NCBI GenBank assembly: GCA_021820845.1
Contig: JAKADC010000003.1
Location: forward strand, 248,001-312,000
DNA: 64,000 bases
Source: Pseudomonadota bacterium
GTDB lineage: Bacteria > Pseudomonadota > Gammaproteobacteria > Burkholderiales > Thiobacillaceae
Direction of reading: 5' to 3'
The notes under the pieces were generated by a model, which saw only the letters and a list, made by a program, of their open reading frames with translations, did no database searches and had not been told where the DNA came from. The position numbers and the translations under genes were made by a program. Positions within the stretch are counted from its first letter, which is position 1. Each line of letters opens with the position of its first letter. Below are positions 58,886 to 64,000 of this stretch, piece by piece.

Positions 58886-58893
<8 letters not shown>
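58390..58893 (-). CDS. Low molecular weight protein tyrosine phosphatase
   Basis: 167 residues. P-loop [14 protein letters not shown] (C8, R14) and the general-acid motif DPYYGG (about residue 125) are intact. It dephosphorylates tyrosine (or arginine) residues; no BY-kinase is present here, so the substrate is unknown. It overlaps uvrB by eight bases. Confidence 0.93.
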
Positions 58894-60913
<2,020 letters not shown>

Positions 60914-60986
60914 GGGTTAAAATCGCGCGGCTAAAACTTGTCGATAGTAGCACTTCCGCTCCGGCGGGTGCCCTGAAGGAACCATA

Positions 60987-62180
60987 GTGGAACTCTCCCG
61001 CCGCGTACAGGCCATCAAACCGTCGCCCACCCTCGCCGTCACCGCCCGCGCCGCCGCGCTCAAGGCGAGCGGACGCGACATCATCGGCCTGGGCGCGGGC
61101 GAGCCCGACTTCGATACGCCCCAGCACATCAAGGACGCGGCGATCAAGGCGATCAACGCCGGCTTCACCAAATACACGGCCGTCGACGGCACGCCCAGCC
61201 TGAAGGCGGCGATCATCGCCAAGTTCAAGCGCGACAACGGGCTGGACTACGCGCCCAAGCAGATCCTGGTGTCGTGCGGCGGCAAGCAGAGCTTCTTCAA
61301 CCTGGTGCAGGCGGTGATCAACCCCGGCGACGAGGTCATCATCCCCGCGCCGTACTGGGTGTCGTATCCGGACATCGTCATCCTCGCCGACGGCAAGCCG
61401 GTGATCGTCGATGCGGGCATCGAACAGGGCTTCCGCATCACCCCGGCGCAGCTGGAAGCGGCGATCACGCCGAAAACCCGGCTGGTCGTCATCAACAGCC
61501 CGTCCAACCCGACAGGCGCCGTCTACAGCGCCGCCGAGCTCGCCGCGCTCGGCGAGGTGCTGCGCAGGCATCCGCAGGTCCTGATCGCCACCGACGACAT
61601 GTATGAGCACATCCGCCTCGACGGCGCGCCGTTCGTCAACATTCTCAACGTCTGCCCCGATCTCTACGACCGCACCGTGGTGATGAACGGCGTCTCGAAA
61701 GCGTACTCGATGACCGGCTGGCGCATCGGCTATGCGGCCGGGCCCGAAGCGATCCTGCGCGCGATGACCAACGTGCAGTCGCAATCGACGTCGAACCCCA
61801 CCTCGATCTCGCAGATGGCCGCCGAAGCCGCGCTGAACGGCGATCAGGGCTGCATCACGCCGATGCTCGACGCCTTCAAGGAACGCCACCGCCTCGTCGT
61901 CGACGGGCTCAACGCGATCCCCGGCTTCAGCTGCGTCGACAGCGGCGGCGCGTTCTACGCCTTCCCCTACGTGCGTCCCGCGATCCTCGACCTGCTGGCG
62001 CGCGACGTCATCGAGGAAGCGACCGACATCGCGTTCTGCGAATACCTGCTGGAGTCCGCCGACGTCGCCGTCGTTCCCGGCTCGGCCTTCGGCGCCGAGG
62101 GCTACATCCGCCTGTCGTTCGCCACTTCGCACGCCAACCTGGAGAAAGCGCTCAAGCGCATCGCGCAGGCCATGGCCTGA
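60987..62180 (+). CDS. Pyridoxal-phosphate aspartate/prephenate-type aminotransferase
   Basis: 397-residue fold type I aminotransferase. Motifs LGAGEPDFDTPQHI, SCGGKQSFFNLVQAV, INSPSNPTGA and PLP-lysine K238 in VSKAYSMTGWRIGYAAGP, C-terminal SFATSHANLEKALKRI. The subgroup Ib pattern (aspartate aminotransferase AspC/AatA-like, often also acting on prephenate) is visible. GTG start with GAAGGA. No neighbouring biosynthesis genes. Confidence 0.93.
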   Translation: MELSRRVQAIKPSPTLAVTARAAALKASGRDIIGLGAGEPDFDTPQHIKDAAIKAINAGFTKYTAVDGTPSLKAAIIAKFKRDNGLDYAPKQILVSCGGKQSFFNLVQAVINPGDEVIIPAPYWVSYPDIVILADGKPVIVDAGIEQGFRITPAQLEAAITPKTRLVVINSPSNPTGAVYSAAELAALGEVLRRHPQVLIATDDMYEHIRLDGAPFVNILNVCPDLYDRTVVMNGVSKAYSMTGWRIGYAAGPEAILRAMTNVQSQSTSNPTSISQMAAEAALNGDQGCITPMLDAFKERHRLVVDGLNAIPGFSCVDSGGAFYAFPYVRPAILDLLARDVIEEATDIAFCEYLLESADVAVVPGSAFGAEGYIRLSFATSHANLEKALKRIAQAMA

Positions 62181-62219
62181 AGGCTGGCCACCTGCACCCG
62201 CTGCAGGTAGGCTAGCGCC

Positions 62220-63497
62220 ATGCGCACCCCCGCCCTGCCCCCCACACGTGGCTCCGTTTCCCGGCTGCTGCAGCTCGGCTACACAACCTGGCGCCTGTTC
62301 AAGCAGAACGGACTGCAAAACCACGCCGCGGCGACGGCATTCTATTTCCTGTTGTCGGCCACGCCGCTGCTGCTGCTGCTGAGCTACGCCGTGCAGGTGC
62401 TGGGGCGCATTGCCGAGAATTCGGTGCCCGCAACCATCCTGATGGCCGCGCTCTACAATCAATTGCAGCTGGAACACCTTACCGCGCTCGGGTTCATTCC
62501 GCGCCAGACCCAGCTTGCCGCCGGCGGCGTCGGCCTCCTCACCCTGCTGCTGTCGTCGCGGGGGCTGGTCAATACGATGCAGGGCACGTTCAGCATCATT
62601 TTTCCCGATCAGACCCGGCGCAACCCGATTGTGTCCTGGGTGTTGCCGCTGATTATCCTGCCGGTGCTGTTCCTGCTGATGGGACTGGCCGCACTGGCGC
62701 AGGTGACCCTGAGTTTCCTGGCGCAGAACGACTTCATCGGCACCGCCAACGCACTGGTGCTGCAGGCGCTCAACACGCTGTTCAGCTTTGCCATGGTGTG
62801 GGCGCTGCTGTTCTTCGCCTACTGGCGGCTGCCGCGCCGTCACCCGCGCGCGCGCCAAGCCGCCGTGTTCGCACTGGGCGCGGCGGTCAGCCTCGCCCTG
62901 CTGCTCGCGCTGTTCAGCGCCTTCTTCAGTCTCGAGAACTATCGCAACCTGTACGGCGCCCTCGGCGGCGTGGTGTTCGTTCTGATCGGCGGCTATTTCG
63001 CGTTCCAGCTTCTGTATCTTTGGGCACAGGCGCTCTACGCCTATGGCAAGGCCGACATCACCGCGCTGGAAAAACTGTTTCTCGCCGGCGGCGGCCCAGG
63101 CACGAGCAAGCTCGAGGGCTATGTGTTTGCCGACGCGAGCCGCTTGCTCGAAAAGTACGGCCAGGTCCATGCCCCGGGTTACACCATCATCGAGGAAGGC
63201 GACGACTCCCGCACCGCCTACTTCCTCTGCAGGGGCCGGGCGCGCGTATTCAAGAACGTCGACGGCGGACGTCGCCCGCTCAGCGAAGTCAACGAAGGCC
63301 AGCTGTTCGGCGAAATGGCCTACCTGCTGAAAGAAAAGCGCACCGCCTCGGTCGTCGCCGACAGCGAAATCACCGTGCTGGCGTTGCCGCCCGAGACGCT
63401 GGAAGAACTCATGCGCCATTCCGCCGCGCTGTCGCGCCACATCATCGACACCCTGTGCCAGCGCGTCGAGCGGATGAACCTCGCGAAGCCGGCATGA
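62220..63497 (+). CDS. YihY/BrkB membrane protein fused to a cyclic-nucleotide-binding-like domain
   Basis: 425 residues. Residues about 20-280 form the YihY/BrkB-type membrane domain with six helices and the family motif LQNHAAATAFYFLLSATPLLLLL. After a linker (280-310), residues about 315-420 fold as a cNMP-binding domain (APGYTIIEEGDDSRTAYFLCRGRARVFKN, GQLFGEMAYLLKEKRTASVVAD), retaining the PBC-type GE-x2-Y-L motif but with ligand-binding Arg uncertain. Function unknown. Confidence 0.87.
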   Translation: MRTPALPPTRGSVSRLLQLGYTTWRLFKQNGLQNHAAATAFYFLLSATPLLLLLSYAVQVLGRIAENSVPATILMAALYNQLQLEHLTALGFIPRQTQLAAGGVGLLTLLLSSRGLVNTMQGTFSIIFPDQTRRNPIVSWVLPLIILPVLFLLMGLAALAQVTLSFLAQNDFIGTANALVLQALNTLFSFAMVWALLFFAYWRLPRRHPRARQAAVFALGAAVSLALLLALFSAFFSLENYRNLYGALGGVVFVLIGGYFAFQLLYLWAQALYAYGKADITALEKLFLAGGGPGTSKLEGYVFADASRLLEKYGQVHAPGYTIIEEGDDSRTAYFLCRGRARVFKNVDGGRRPLSEVNEGQLFGEMAYLLKEKRTASVVADSEITVLALPPETLEELMRHSAALSRHIIDTLCQRVERMNLAKPA

Positions 63498-63566
63498 ATC
63501 ATCGCGGTGCGGTGCCGGATCCCGCGCTACCAACCCCGAAAGCGCATGAAAATTGACCGCCGAGGG

Positions 63567-63595
63567 TTGACCGAAACGCCCGCCCTCTCTAGAAT
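63567..63595 (+). promoter_or_regulatory. Sigma-70 promoter for tRNA-Asn
   Basis: TTGACC (-35, 63567-63572), 17-bp spacer, TAGAAT (-10, 63590-63595), near consensus, with transcription starting near 63602, seven bases before the tRNA. Confidence 0.8.
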
Positions 63596-63608
63596 GCGCG
63601 CTTCCCAT

Positions 63609-63684
63609 TCCCCGATAGCTCAGTCGGTAGAGCGACGGACTGTTAATCCGCAGGTCCCTGGTTCGAGCCCAGGTCGGGGAGCCA
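63609..63684 (+). tRNA. tRNA-Asn (anticodon GTT)
   Basis: 76-nt tRNA. Acceptor stem TCCCCGA/TCGGGGA, D-arm AGCTCAGTCGGTAGAGCG, anticodon loop CTGTTAA (GTT), T-loop GGTTCGAGCCC, discriminator G and encoded CCA. Confidence 0.96.
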
Positions 63685-63692
63685 GATAAAGC

Positions 63693-63722
63693 AAGGCCCG
63701 CAGCGATGCGGGCCTTTGGTTT
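63693..63722 (+). terminator. Intrinsic terminator after tRNA-Asn
   Basis: Ten-base-pair stem AAGGCCCGCA / TGCGGGCCTT with loop GCGA, followed by TGGTTTT, directly after the tRNA. The same hairpin read on the minus strand would follow the partial methyltransferase gene. Confidence 0.8.
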
Positions 63723-63755
63723 TCCTGGACCCTGGCAGTCAGGTCATCCAGCGAG

Positions 63756-64000
63756 TCACCGTTCGCCGGTAATCACGCGAGCGGACCAGTTGAATCGGGC
63801 TTTCCCGTTCCCTGAAGTTTGCCGCGCGCCCGAGAGAACCGCGTCCCGGATCGCGTCGCGCGTCGGTTCATCGGTCTTGGCCAATCCGGCGACGACGGGT
63901 GCCGCGATCTCGGTCATGAAGAGCCAGTATTGCCCGGGGCTGTCGAATTCCACTTCCCCCGAGATTTCCGTTTCGACGATATTCCTGAGTCCTGCGTCCT
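63756..64000 (-). CDS. SAM-dependent methyltransferase, C-terminal part (runs off the window)
   Basis: The window holds about 81 C-terminal codons (ending SARVITGER); the start lies beyond base 64000. The pattern DAGLRNIVETEISGEVEFDSP (shown here in part), followed by QYWLFMTEIAAPVV, matches the C-terminus of UbiE-like class I methyltransferases, in which a V(E/D)-x-(E/F)-x-F-x-SPxxYW motif follows the SAM domain. Substrate unknown. The internal GTG at 63953 is not the start. Confidence 0.65.
   Translation of the reverse strand, partial: DAGLRNIVETEISGEVEFDSPGQYWLFMTEIAAPVVAGLAKTDEPTRDAIRDAVLSGARQTSGNGKARFNWSARVITGER

Overview
This 64 kb window is a GC-rich (roughly two-thirds G+C) chromosomal segment of a Gram-negative bacterium. 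Gene content and order (pheS/pheT–ihfA–merR, rluC–gph–Rieske–sppA, ftsK–ispD–ispF, RNase E with an Arg-rich tail) suggest a betaproteobacterium, perhaps of the Thiobacillus/Nitrosomonadales type. That placement is inferred from protein character and synteny, not from a search. There is no rRNA operon, CRISPR array or recognisable IS element.

Layout. (1) 0.1–10.9 kb: an REC–GGDEF diguanylate cyclase; a fluC(crcB)–DUF190–TauE operon; a DUF302 protein divergent from a ModE-type HTH protein; a sigma-54 response regulator/histidine kinase pair facing a near-consensus sigma-54 promoter that serves a small ORF and a DUF599 membrane protein; rlhA and a cytochrome b561. (2) 11–14.5 kb: molybdenum cofactor genes, mobB–moeA–moaD–moaE on the minus strand and moaA divergent, with a ModE-box-like palindrome between them. 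(3) 14.5–20.6 kb: an EgtB/SenA-like oxygenase divergent from selD–egtD, then selO, a lipoprotein and a DUF6499-like protein, which together look like a selenium / thiohistidine locus. (4) 20.8–23.4 kb: an unusual glycosyltransferase facing a sulfotransferase. (5) 23.4–27.8 kb: a lower-GC island with a NERD protein, a putative restriction endonuclease, vsr, a Dcm-like C5 methyltransferase and an unrecognised coding remnant. (6) 27.8–36.3 kb: sodB, tRNA-Pro, and the translation block thrS–infC–rpmI–rplT–pheS–pheT–ihfA–merR with tRNA-Val. (7) 36.9–45.9 kb: a ten-gene type II secretion / type IV pilus-like operon with an unusual mix of GspG/F/E, PilM/N/O/P-like proteins, a TPR-secretin lipoprotein and three further pseudopilins. 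(8) 45.9–64 kb: thpR, ispF–ispD–ftsK, trxB, an Smr protein, bcp, rof–sppA–Rieske–gph–rluC divergent from rne, an LMW phosphatase–uvrB pair divergent from an aminotransferase, a BrkB–cNMP-binding fusion, tRNA-Asn and the 3' end of a methyltransferase.

The most interesting parts are the compact hybrid secretion operon, the selenium / ergothioneine-type locus, the Dcm-like restriction–modification island, the sigma-54 promoter with an upstream palindrome, and the ModE-like box in front of moaA. All functional statements come from reading motifs and context; no database search was run.
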